A stretch of 64,000 nt of DNA from Sterolibacterium denitrificans (lineage in GTDB: Bacteria > Pseudomonadota > Gammaproteobacteria > Burkholderiales > Rhodocyclaceae): positions 2,433,305 through 2,497,304 of the forward strand of contig NZ_LT837803.1 in assembly GCF_900174485.1 (NCBI RefSeq), in the 5' to 3' direction. The notes below the pieces were generated by a model, which saw only the letters and a program-made list of their open reading frames with translations, ran no database searches and was not told where the DNA came from. Each line of letters opens with the position of its first letter. Position 1 is the first letter of the stretch. Shown piece by piece: positions 1 through 8,323 of the stretch. The position numbers and the translations under genes were made by a program.

Positions 1-312
1 CTGTGGATCGACCACCACGGCGCTGTCCAGGCGCTTGCTCAGGTAGCGGATGCGCCAGTCGATCTCGCGCAGGCGTTTCTTGCCGTAGATGTAATCGCCG
101 TTTTCCGAGCGGTCGCCATTGCCGGCCGCCCAGGAAACCACCTGCACCAGGGCCGGCCGCTCGACCTTGACGAGCTGCTCGAACTCCTCGCGCAGCCGGC
201 GATGCCCCGCCGGCGTCATGTAATTGACGCTGCCGGCCGGCAGGCTGGGCGCACCGGCCGGCAGGTTCTCGCCTTCCTCGCCGGCATCTTCCCTGACGAA
301 AGCCTTGTTCAT
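1..312 (-). CDS. greB: Transcription elongation factor GreB (N-terminal part, cut by window edge)
   Basis: GreB binds the RNA polymerase secondary channel and stimulates cleavage of backtracked transcripts. The 104 visible residues start MNKAFVRED and contain NYMTPAGHRRLREEFEQL, then ERPALVQVVSWAAGNGDRSEN, then DYIYGKKRLREIDWRIRYL. This is the Gre coiled coil with the GreB-type acidic tip (GDRSEN). The C-terminal FKBP-like half lies beyond position 1. A variable linker (residues 10-28) is rich in Gly and Pro. The gene begins 21 nt after the stop of the upstream kinase gene on the same strand, so the two are probably cotranscribed. GreB rather than GreA is favoured by NYMTP and YIYGKKRLREID. 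Confidence 0.93.
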   Translation of the reverse strand, partial: MNKAFVREDAGEEGENLPAGAPSLPAGSVNYMTPAGHRRLREEFEQLVKVERPALVQVVSWAAGNGDRSENGDYIYGKKRLREIDWRIRYLSKRLDSAVVVDPQ

Positions 313-333
313 GCCGCCTCCCTTCCAGCCCGT

Positions 334-2913
334 TCAGCTCGCCTGCTTGATCGCCAGCACGGCCTGGTTGCGCAGGGTTTTCAGCAAGGTGAGTTCGCTG
401 GGCGAAATCACGATGTCGCCCGCCTTGCGTTTGTCGCAATAAATCATCGCCACCGGCGCATCCTTCAGCACCAGCGGAAACAGCACGAAGGTTTCCGCCA
501 GCACATGCTGGCGATGCCATTGCGGAATCCGTTCGCCGATCTTGGGATCGTTGATGTCGGTAATCAGCAGATCGACGCCCTTGAGCGCGGCCACACTGAA
601 CACGTCGGACATTTCCTTCAGGGAAAAGCGGAATTTCCTGGCGATCTCCCCGGTATCGGGACCGAAGCCGAAGCGGCCGACCATGCTGCCGGTTTTCACG
701 TCGCGCAGGCAGAGCAGCACCCGCTCGAAGCCCATCGCCCGATACATGGTTTCGAGAATGATGCGCAGAATGTCGTTCAGCGAAAAATCATCGACCAGGG
801 AATTGCTGATGTCCTGTATCCCGGCAGTCAGCATCGCCTGCACATCGCTGGCCGCAACCTCGCGGCCAGGCGCTGCCGCCATGCCGCCGGCGCCGGACTC
901 GGCGAACTCGGCGGACTCCAGCGCGTCTGCCGTCAGCGCACCATTTTCACCACCCACACCATTCGCACCACGCGCGCTCGCGCGATCCTGCATCCCGGGC
1001 GCGGTCTGCAGCACCGTCCCGGCCTCGGTCAATACCGTCTGCGCCAGATCAGTATCCACCTCCGCAAATCCAGGCATCGCGCGCCGGCTGCCCTCCGCCG
1101 CGCCCGCAGCCGCAGTTGCACTCGCTGCCGCAACCGCGCCGCCGCTCCAGCTACGCGCCTGCTGGACGAACGGACTCTGTTTCAGATTGACGCGCAGCCC
1201 TGTCGCAATCTGCTCCAGTTCCGCGAGCGCCTGCTGTACCAGGAGCTTGAGCTGCTCATCCGGAAAACGGATGGCGGCCGCATAGCGCTCGGCCACTTGC
1301 TGCACCACCCTGCCACGTTCAACCGCCGGGGTGTTGGCGATACTGTCGCACAGTTCGTTGGAAAAATTGGCCACCGTCTGCAGAGTGTCTTCGCGCGTCG
1401 CTGGTTTTTTCGACGCGCCTGCCGGCATGCGCCGCATGCTTTTGACGATGGCCGGCGGGAAACCCCATTTCTGCGCCACCGCCACGCCGAGCGCTTCGAA
1501 GGATGTTCCCAGCACTTGCTGGACGGCCGCCTCGTCGCTGCAATTTCTTTGCGCCATCAGACGCCGCATGTCCTCGACTTCCTCGGGGAAGTAATACTGC
1601 GCCAGGAGACGGCCGAGGCCATGAAACATCGAACAGATGAACAACTCCTCGGCCTCGCGCGGCGCCAGCTTCTTGCCGATGTCGCGCCCCAGCAGCCCGG
1701 AAAGATTGGCGCGCAGGAAGGCTTCCTTGATCTGCGTGGCGTTCGCCTTGTTCTGCAGATGCTCGAACATCATCACCGACAGGGCGATGTTGCGTATCGC
1801 ATCGAAGCCGAGCACGATCACGGCGCGCGAAACCGTGCTGATGCTGCCGCCTCCCGCCTGGCGATACACCGGCGAATTGACGATCTTCAGAAGCTTCGCC
1901 GTCAGCGCGTAATCCTTGAGCACGGCGTTGGAGAGCTTGTTGATGCTGTCCTTGTCGGAATCCGTCAGCCGGTTGATTGCCTGTACCGATTCGGACAGCA
2001 CTGGAAAATCCGACTTGTGGCGCATCTTGCGCAGGAGGAATTCCGCCGCCGCTGCGCCGTCCCCGGTTTCGCTCAACGGCGGCGCGAGATAGTCGCGCAG
2101 CGCGGCACGCATCTGTTCCGCCGTCTGGTAACGCAAGGCCGGCTCCTGGGCAACCGCCTTGAGGATGATGGCCGCCAGACGCTCATCGATGCCGGCGTCC
2201 TTCGGCAACTGCACCGGCTCACTCGCGATGAGCTGCAGCATGGCCTGCAGATCGGTAGCCTGGCGCGTCCGGCGTCCCGTCAGCATTTCGAGCAGGACCA
2301 GGCCCATGGCATGGATGTCGGTCTGCGCGCTGACGACGCGCTCCCGGACATATTCCGGCGCCAGATAAGGCGGCGTGCCCATCAGGCCATCGACTTGCAG
2401 CGCCAAACCGTTCGCCCCGTTCCCCCCGTTCCCCCCGTTCGCCCCATCACTGATGCGCACGGCGATGCCGAAATCCATGACGCGCGGCACGCCCTTGCCG
2501 TCGATGATGATGTTGGAAGGCTTCAGATCGCGGTGAATGATGCCCTGGGCATGGGCTTCGGCCAGCGCACCGAGGATATCCGCCGCGATCCCGGCTGCCT
2601 GCAGCGGCTCGATCGGCTCGCGTTGCAGCACCTGCGCCAGGCTCTCGCCGGCCACGTACTCGAAGACCAGATAGGGATCGCCCTCTTCCTCGCCGGCCTC
2701 GAAGATCGGCACGATGTTGGCATGGCGCAGCTTGCCGACCGTGCGCGCCTCGGCCAGCAGATGCGCATTGAGGCGTGGATCGGCCTCGGAAAAATGCAGG
2801 GTCTTGATCGCGACCTCGCGCTGCAGGTGAGGATCATTGCAAAGATAAACCACGCTCTGGGCACCCCGCCCCAGCTCGTGCAGAACTTCAAAGCGGCCGA
2901 TTTTCCGTGTCAT
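334..2913 (-). CDS. Ser/Thr protein kinase fused to HDOD and GAF domains
   Basis: This 859-residue soluble signalling protein starts with a Hanks-type kinase (about 7-275). It shows the glycine loop LGRGAQS, VAIK with Lys37, HRDLKPSN with Asp129, DFG at 147-149 and APE at 185-187, so it should be catalytically active. An HDOD domain follows (about 291-490, FPVLSESVQAINRL through KLLKIVNSPVYR). Then comes a Pro/Ala/Gly-rich linker, and a GAF domain ends the protein (about 690-855). HDOD lacks the HD metal residues and is usually a signalling module rather than a hydrolase. A run GANGGNGGNGANG (157-169), encoded by a 9-bp tandem repeat, sits inside the activation loop. It is divergent from the GGDEF-EAL gene at 3151 and precedes greB. 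The substrate is unknown. Confidence 0.9.
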   Translation of the reverse strand: MTRKIGRFEVLHELGRGAQSVVYLCNDPHLQREVAIKTLHFSEADPRLNAHLLAEARTVGKLRHANIVPIFEAGEEEGDPYLVFEYVAGESLAQVLQREPIEPLQAAGIAADILGALAEAHAQGIIHRDLKPSNIIIDGKGVPRVMDFGIAVRISDGANGGNGGNGANGLALQVDGLMGTPPYLAPEYVRERVVSAQTDIHAMGLVLLEMLTGRRTRQATDLQAMLQLIASEPVQLPKDAGIDERLAAIILKAVAQEPALRYQTAEQMRAALRDYLAPPLSETGDGAAAAEFLLRKMRHKSDFPVLSESVQAINRLTDSDKDSINKLSNAVLKDYALTAKLLKIVNSPVYRQAGGGSISTVSRAVIVLGFDAIRNIALSVMMFEHLQNKANATQIKEAFLRANLSGLLGRDIGKKLAPREAEELFICSMFHGLGRLLAQYYFPEEVEDMRRLMAQRNCSDEAAVQQVLGTSFEALGVAVAQKWGFPPAIVKSMRRMPAGASKKPATREDTLQTVANFSNELCDSIANTPAVERGRVVQQVAERYAAAIRFPDEQLKLLVQQALAELEQIATGLRVNLKQSPFVQQARSWSGGAVAAASATAAAGAAEGSRRAMPGFAEVDTDLAQTVLTEAGTVLQTAPGMQDRASARGANGVGGENGALTADALESAEFAESGAGGMAAAPGREVAASDVQAMLTAGIQDISNSLVDDFSLNDILRIILETMYRAMGFERVLLCLRDVKTGSMVGRFGFGPDTGEIARKFRFSLKEMSDVFSVAALKGVDLLITDINDPKIGERIPQWHRQHVLAETFVLFPLVLKDAPVAMIYCDKRKAGDIVISPSELTLLKTLRNQAVLAIKQAS
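2408..2443. repeat. 9-bp tandem repeat inside the kinase gene
   Basis: Four units CCGTTCGCC, CCGTTCCCC, CCGTTCCCC, CCGTTCGCC follow without gaps. On the coding (minus) strand they encode the Gly/Asn run in the kinase activation loop. Each unit is three codons, so copy changes keep the frame. Confidence 0.9.
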
Positions 2914-2964
2914 CGAGCGATCTTGCCATCAAGTCAAGCATGAAAAAGCAATCATCCCGGCGCG

Positions 2965-2981
2965 GCGCATGCGGCATGCGC
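2965..2981. promoter_or_regulatory. Perfect palindrome in the divergent promoter region
   Basis: GCGCATGC, one G, then GCATGCGC form a perfect 8-bp inverted repeat in the 237-bp gap between the divergent kinase gene and the GGDEF-EAL gene. Its size fits a dimeric regulator operator. No regulator is identified, and the GC-rich setting makes chance palindromes more likely. Confidence 0.35.
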
Positions 2982-3045
2982 AAACCATGCGGAGCGCGCA
3001 AAAACGCGCGAGAAGCACGGAAAAAATCCGCCGCCGGGTATCCTG

Positions 3046-3051
3046 TATTAT
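3046..3051 (+). promoter_or_regulatory. Possible -10 box for the GGDEF-EAL gene
   Basis: TATTAT lies about 100 bp before the ATG at 3151, within otherwise GC-rich DNA. No good -35 hexamer stands 16-18 bp upstream, so it would need an activator or an extended -10. Confidence 0.3.
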
Positions 3052-3150
3052 GCTCAATCAGCCTCACGCCATGTCGACCTTCCCCACCGCTTGCTTCGCC
3101 TGCCCGATACGGACGCCCGGACACACCTACGCCGCCCTTTCCTTGCCATC

Positions 3151-5790
3151 ATGGTAGATCGCCAGAATCGGCTCCCCCCTGTTCCAGCGCCGGAAAACGC
3201 ATCGGATGACACCGCCATCCGGCTCAAGCTCCTCATCGCCGCGGCCGCCGATGAAACCGCCCGGCAATTGCTGGCCATCCTGGCGCAAAACGGTTTCGCG
3301 CCCGAAGCCGTCTGCATCCAGACGCTGCCCGAACTCGAACAGGCATTGCCCGGCAATCACTGGGATCTCGTGCTGGCCAGCCACCCGCCGACGCAACTGG
3401 ATCTCTTCGCCGCGCTGCGGATCGTCCGGGAACAGGCGCCGGAACTGCCCTTCATCATCATTGCCGAGCAGATCGAGGAAACGCTTGCCCTTGCCGCCAT
3501 GCGGGCCGGCGCCAACGACTTCATCGAAACCCGGCACGACCTGAAACGCCTGATCCCCACCATCCAGCGCGAACTGCTGGCTGCCGAGGCGCGGCGCCAG
3601 CGCCAGCAGGCGCGCGAAGTCGCCAAGCAGGCCATGGAAGCGCAGCTCCTTGCCGTCTCGCGCTTTCGCCGCCTGGCCGAAGCCATCCCCGAATGCGTCT
3701 GGGTGTTCGATCTCGACACCTGGCGCATGAGCTTCGTCAGCACGGCCTACGAGCGCATCTGGGGACGCCGCGTCCAGGATCTGCTGGACGATCGCAAGGA
3801 CTGGCTGCGGCACATCCATCCCGACGACCAGGCGCGGATGAAACACGCGCGCGACACGGCGAAGCAGGGCGGACTGGACGAGGAATTCCGCGTCATCCGG
3901 CCGGACGGCGGCATCCGCTGGCTGCATCTGAGCACCTTCCCGATCCACGACACCAGCAACCGGATGCAAAGCATCGGCGGCGTGGCCAGCGACATCACCG
4001 GCTTCATCGAACAGCGCAACGAGCTGCGCGCAGCGCTTGCCGAACAGCGTCACCGTGCCGAAGTGCAGCGGCTCATCCTCGATGCGCTGCCGGCCGACAT
4101 CGCCCTGCTCGACGGCGCCGGCCGCATCATCGAAACCAATGCCTCCTGGGAAAACTCCGTCACGCAAAAAGGCATGAGCCAATACGCCATCGGGGCCGAT
4201 TACCTGGATACCTGCGAACAACTGGCGCAGCGGCAACAAGGTGAGAAGCAGCGCGACCTCGAAGAGATGGTCGCCGCGATACGGGGGCTGCTTGCCGGCG
4301 GCTATGAAACCGTCGGCCGGATTTATCCCAGCAAGGTCGACGGCCAGCAACGCTGGTTCCGCAACACGGTCGCCCCGTTGCACACCCAGGAAAAGCGCGG
4401 CGCAGTCGTCATGCATGTCGAGATCACCGAAACCATGCTCGCCGAGCAGCGCCTGCTGGAACTCTCCCACTACGACAGCCTGACCATGCTGCCCAACCGC
4501 CTGCTGTTCCGCGACCGTCTGGCCACGGCGCTGACCATGGCCAGGCGCAACCGCAGCAACCTGGCCGTCTGCTTCATTGATCTCGACCGTTTCAAGGGCA
4601 TCAACGAATCGCTCGGCCACCAGATCGGCGATCTGCTGCTGCTCGAAGTCGCCAGCCGGATCAAGGACTGCGTGCGCGACAGCGACACCGTCAGCCGCTT
4701 CGGCGGCGACGAATTCGCCCTGATCCTGCCCGAGCTGGCCGAACAGCAGGACAGCGCCCAGGTTGCCGAACGCATCATCGAATCGCTGAGCGCGCCCTAT
4801 TCGATCGAAGGCCACGATCTGTTCGTCACGGCCAGCATCGGCATCACCCTGTTCCCCAACGATTCCGACGATCCCGACGTGCTGCAGCGCAATGCCGACA
4901 CGGCGATGTATCGCGCCAAGGAAGCGGGGCGCAACAACTTCCAGTTCTTCACCGCGGAAATGAACGCCAATGCGATGGAGATGATGAAGCTGGAGCGCGA
5001 CCTGCGCTACGCCCTCGACAACGAGGAATTCCTGCTTTACTACCAGCCCAAGGTCAGTTGCCGGACGGGCAGGATCGTCGGCTTTGAAGCCCTGCTGCGC
5101 TGGCAGCATCCGCTGCGCGGCATGGTATCGCCGCTCGAATTCATCCCGCTGCTGGAAGAAACCGGCCTCATCGTTCCGGTGGGCGCCTGGGTACTCCATA
5201 CCGCCAGCGCCCAGGCCCGGACCTGGCAGGAAGCCGGTCTCGGCAAGCTGAACATCGCCGTCAACGTTTCCGGCAAGCAGGTCGGCCAGCACCTCTGCGC
5301 GACCGTGCGCGAAGCGCTCGCAGCCAGCGGACTACCCGCCGAACACCTGGAACTGGAACTGACCGAAAGCCAGTTGATGAAAGATGCCGAAGGCATCATC
5401 TCGACCCTGCGCCAGCTCAAGGCAACCGGCGTCTCGATTTCCGTCGATGACTTCGGCACCGGCTACTCCAGCCTGGCCTATCTCAAGCGTTTCCCGCTCG
5501 ACACGCTGAAGATCGACCGCGCCTTCGTCCGCGATCTGGCCGCCGATGCCAACGATGTCTCGATCGCCAAGGCCATCATCACCCTGGCCCACAGCTTCAA
5601 TCTCAAGGTGGTTGCCGAAGGCGTCGAAACCGAAGATCAGTTGAGCCTGCTGATCGCCAACCAGTGCGACATCATCCAGGGCTACTACTTCAGCAAACCC
5701 CTGCCGACGACCGAAGCGACCGCCATGCTGCAGCAGAGCCGCTGCCTGCCCGCACATCTGCTCTGCCAGCAAGCCCTGTCCGCCGTGTAA
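3151..5790 (+). CDS. Pseudoreceiver-PAS-GGDEF-EAL protein (c-di-GMP synthesis/degradation)
   Basis: This 879-residue protein can in principle make c-di-GMP from GTP and cleave it to pGpG. Residues about 20-135 fold like a response-regulator receiver, but the site where phospho-Asp is expected reads VLASHPP, so it is probably not phosphorylated. A PAS region follows (about 170-290, with a second weaker PAS to about 420). The GGDEF motif is intact at 518-522 with an inhibitory RxxD (RDSD) five residues before it. The EAL domain is intact: EAL at 646-648 and DDFGTGYSSL from 766. The ATG at 3151 is chosen over an upstream TTG at 3091 because the receiver fold begins soon after it. No membrane segment is seen. 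Confidence 0.92.
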   Translation: MVDRQNRLPPVPAPENASDDTAIRLKLLIAAAADETARQLLAILAQNGFAPEAVCIQTLPELEQALPGNHWDLVLASHPPTQLDLFAALRIVREQAPELPFIIIAEQIEETLALAAMRAGANDFIETRHDLKRLIPTIQRELLAAEARRQRQQAREVAKQAMEAQLLAVSRFRRLAEAIPECVWVFDLDTWRMSFVSTAYERIWGRRVQDLLDDRKDWLRHIHPDDQARMKHARDTAKQGGLDEEFRVIRPDGGIRWLHLSTFPIHDTSNRMQSIGGVASDITGFIEQRNELRAALAEQRHRAEVQRLILDALPADIALLDGAGRIIETNASWENSVTQKGMSQYAIGADYLDTCEQLAQRQQGEKQRDLEEMVAAIRGLLAGGYETVGRIYPSKVDGQQRWFRNTVAPLHTQEKRGAVVMHVEITETMLAEQRLLELSHYDSLTMLPNRLLFRDRLATALTMARRNRSNLAVCFIDLDRFKGINESLGHQIGDLLLLEVASRIKDCVRDSDTVSRFGGDEFALILPELAEQQDSAQVAERIIESLSAPYSIEGHDLFVTASIGITLFPNDSDDPDVLQRNADTAMYRAKEAGRNNFQFFTAEMNANAMEMMKLERDLRYALDNEEFLLYYQPKVSCRTGRIVGFEALLRWQHPLRGMVSPLEFIPLLEETGLIVPVGAWVLHTASAQARTWQEAGLGKLNIAVNVSGKQVGQHLCATVREALAASGLPAEHLELELTESQLMKDAEGIISTLRQLKATGVSISVDDFGTGYSSLAYLKRFPLDTLKIDRAFVRDLAADANDVSIAKAIITLAHSFNLKVVAEGVETEDQLSLLIANQCDIIQGYYFSKPLPTTEATAMLQQSRCLPAHLLCQQALSAV

Positions 5791-5825
5791 TACCGTCCAC
5801 ACCGGCGCGCGAACGCAGCAACGCG

Positions 5826-5854
5826 TTGCCAAGTCCTGCATCCTTGCATAACAT
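5826..5854 (+). promoter_or_regulatory. Sigma70-type promoter directly before the YdcH-like gene
   Basis: TTGCCA (5826-5831), 17-bp spacer, TAACAT (5849-5854). The expected start of transcription falls at about 5861, next to the ATG at 5862, which suggests a leaderless or near-leaderless mRNA. Confidence 0.5.
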
Positions 5855-5861
5855 TCGGCCC

Positions 5862-6071
5862 ATGCTATCTCACCAGGATCCCGAATACCTGCGTACCCGC
5901 CTGCAGGTTCTGATCGTCGAGCATCGTGATCTCGACGAGGCGATCGCACAGCTCACGGAAAAACCCGGCAAGGATGAAATGCTCCTGCAGCGCCTGAAGA
6001 AACGCAAACTGCAACTGAAGGATCGCATCGCCCTGCTCGAACGCCTGCTCGAACCCGATGTCCCGGCTTGA
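5862..6071 (+). CDS. YdcH family (DUF465) small coiled-coil protein
   Basis: This 69-residue protein runs from MLSHQDPEYLRTRL to LLEPDVPA. It is charged and helical, with VEHRDLDEAIAQL and QRLKKRKLQLKDRIALLERLL, the pattern of the YdcH/DUF465 family, whose function is not firmly known. The ATG at 5862 is preferred because the ORF extension upstream overlaps the end of the GGDEF-EAL gene and lacks family sequence. No Shine-Dalgarno sequence is visible in the bases before the ATG. It sits between two signalling genes on the same strand. Confidence 0.82.
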   Translation: MLSHQDPEYLRTRLQVLIVEHRDLDEAIAQLTEKPGKDEMLLQRLKKRKLQLKDRIALLERLLEPDVPA

Positions 6072-6148
6072 GTCGATGGCGGCAGCCCGTCCCTTCCGTC
6101 CTTCCGCCTGCTGAGCCGCATCGCCGGCCCAGGCAACCACTGCCAGTC

Positions 6149-8323
6149 ATGCACAACTCCATCTTCTCCCCCGACCGTGTGCGTCTCACATGGCGCGATT
6201 TCCTCTCGGCCGTCCTGCTGCCCTGCCTGATTCTCTCGCTCGCCGTGCTGGGACTGGGGCTGTATGGCTATGGCACGACCCGAAACATCATCTACAAGAA
6301 CGCGGCCAGCGACTTGCGCGCCATCGCCCGGCTCAAGACCAGCCAGATCGAGCACTGGCTCACCGACCAGAGCGACATCGCGCACATGATGGCGGCCCCG
6401 GATTTTCTACACGACCTGCAGACCTGGCTTGCGGGTGGGCAACGCGACGAGTCGCTCAAACAGCGCTTGATCGACCACCTGAGCATTTCCGACACGCTGG
6501 CCGAACCCCGCAGCATCGCGCTGCGCGACAGCGCGGGCGAACTGCTGCTGGCCGCCGGCACCATGGCCGACTCGCCGGCGGCCCAGCGCCTGGCACGCCA
6601 GGCGGCAAGCAGCGGCAAGATCGTTTTCGAACCGCTGCATTTCGCCAACGCCCCTGCCGTCCAGGGACGAGCCCGCCCGCCCATCGAAACGGGTTATTTC
6701 ATTCCGCTGCGCGGCACCGAAGACAATCTCGACCTCGACCGCAACTCCACTGCCACCGCCACCGTCATCCATATGCGGACGCGCCCGGAATACAGGCTCT
6801 ATCCCCTGCTGCAAATCTGGCCGGGCAGCAGCCCCTCGGCTGAAACCATCCTCCTGCATCGCGCTGGCGAGCACGTCATCTATCTGAACCCCCTGCGCCA
6901 TCTCCCGAACTCGGCCCTGCATACGCAACGCCCGCTGGCGGACAACGCACTGATCGGCAGCCAGGCACTGATCCGTGGCGAAGGCTTTTTCGAAGGCAAT
7001 GACTATCGCGGCATTGCCAGCCTGGCCTACGTCCTGCCCGTGGCCGGAACGCCCTGGATGCTCGCCGCCAAGATCGACCGCACCGAAGTCCTGCATGACC
7101 TGCGCATCCTGATCGGCAGCATGGCCCTGTTGTGCTGCCTGCTCCTTGCCGCCTGCGCCTACTGGCTGACCCGGCACAAGCAGCGGGAGCTGCATCTGAA
7201 CCACCTGCTTGCCGAGTACGACGACCTCTATCAGAACGCCCCCTGCGGCTATCACTCGCTGGACAAGAACGGCATCATCCGGCGCATCAACCAGACCGAA
7301 CTGAACATGCTCGGCTACCAGCGCGAGGAAGTCATCGGCAAGATGAACGTCCGCCAGATTCTGACGCCGGCCAGCCTGCGCATCTTTCAGCACAACTTTC
7401 CCAGGCAGATCGGGGGAAAGGAAATCCAGGATCTCGAACTCGAAATGATCCGCAAGGATGGCAGCATCCTGCCGGTACTCATCAACGCCAGCTCGATACG
7501 CGACCGCAAGGGCAACTTCCTGATGTCCCGCACGACGATCAACGACCTCTCCACGCGCAAGGCCATCGAAGCCCAGTTGCTCGAATCACGCGAACAATTG
7601 CACGAACTGGCGCGTCACAACGACAGCATCCGCGAAACCGAGCGCAAGCACATGGCGCGCGAACTGCATGATGAATTCGGCCAGATGCTCACCCTGCTGA
7701 AGATGCACATCTCGCTGCTGCAAGTGCAGTTCGACACCCTGCCCGACCTGGTGGATAAAACCGAGGAAATGCGCGTCCTCGTCGAACGCATCATCAGCAT
7801 GATCCGCAACATGACCAGCAACCTGCGCCCGGCGGCCCTCGACCTGGGCATCGCCGGCGCCCTGGAATGGCTGGCGGCGGATTTTGCCCGCAACACCGGG
7901 CTGACCTGCAACTACAGCGGCCCGGACCAGGAACCCCGCCTCGACGAACCCACGGCCACGGCCATCTTCCGCATTGCCCAGGAATCGCTGACCAACGTCG
8001 CCCGGCATGCCGACGCCAGCCGGGTCAACATCCGGCTGAATCAAGATCATGGGATACTGCGGCTGACCGTCAACGACAACGGCCGCGGTTTCGATGTGAA
8101 TCAGGTTGCCGCCGGACGCAAGAACTTCGGTCTGCTCGGCATGCAGGAACGCATCAGCATGCTGGATGGGCGATTCCACCTGAGCAGCACGCCCGGCCAG
8201 GGCACGCGCATCGACATCGAGCTTCCCTTGACCGTTTCCACGCCATCCACGCCTCCCGGATTTCCCGCGCATTCCGTACATCCCGCACACTCCGCACATC
8301 CCGAACATTCAGTATCGCCATGA
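6149..8323 (+). CDS. Membrane sensor histidine kinase, NarX/HisKA_3 type
   Basis: This 724-residue inner-membrane sensor has TM1 at about 14-40, a periplasmic sensory domain of roughly 270 residues, TM2 at about 318-338, a PAS domain (about 355-465), a HisKA_3 dimerisation domain and a GHKL ATPase. The phospho-acceptor is His507 in MARELHDEFG. ATPase boxes are visible as ESLTNVARHA, VNDNGRGFD and FGLLGMQERISML. The tail (about 708-722) is a repetitive H-x-x peptide encoded by a 9-bp repeat. The stop overlaps the ATG of the response regulator (ATGA at 8320-8323), so the two are translationally coupled and are very likely cognate partners. The signal sensed is unknown. The ATG at 6149 replaces a TTG 81 bp upstream because TM1 follows it directly. 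Confidence 0.92.
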   Translation: MHNSIFSPDRVRLTWRDFLSAVLLPCLILSLAVLGLGLYGYGTTRNIIYKNAASDLRAIARLKTSQIEHWLTDQSDIAHMMAAPDFLHDLQTWLAGGQRDESLKQRLIDHLSISDTLAEPRSIALRDSAGELLLAAGTMADSPAAQRLARQAASSGKIVFEPLHFANAPAVQGRARPPIETGYFIPLRGTEDNLDLDRNSTATATVIHMRTRPEYRLYPLLQIWPGSSPSAETILLHRAGEHVIYLNPLRHLPNSALHTQRPLADNALIGSQALIRGEGFFEGNDYRGIASLAYVLPVAGTPWMLAAKIDRTEVLHDLRILIGSMALLCCLLLAACAYWLTRHKQRELHLNHLLAEYDDLYQNAPCGYHSLDKNGIIRRINQTELNMLGYQREEVIGKMNVRQILTPASLRIFQHNFPRQIGGKEIQDLELEMIRKDGSILPVLINASSIRDRKGNFLMSRTTINDLSTRKAIEAQLLESREQLHELARHNDSIRETERKHMARELHDEFGQMLTLLKMHISLLQVQFDTLPDLVDKTEEMRVLVERIISMIRNMTSNLRPAALDLGIAGALEWLAADFARNTGLTCNYSGPDQEPRLDEPTATAIFRIAQESLTNVARHADASRVNIRLNQDHGILRLTVNDNGRGFDVNQVAAGRKNFGLLGMQERISMLDGRFHLSSTPGQGTRIDIELPLTVSTPSTPPGFPAHSVHPAHSAHPEHSVSP
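8270..8314. repeat. 9-bp tandem repeat at the 3' end of the sensor kinase gene
   Basis: Five 9-bp units: CATTCCGTA, CATCCCGCA, CACTCCGCA, CATCCCGAA, CATTCAGTA. In frame they encode HSV-HPA-HSA-HPE-HSV, a tail beyond the ATPase domain. Confidence 0.9.

Noticed and set aside
202-2943. 913-codon open frame on the plus strand opposite the kinase gene
   Set aside because: It is the antisense shadow of a high-GC gene; its translation is Arg/His-rich without domain motifs, while the minus strand shows full kinase, HDOD and GAF motifs.
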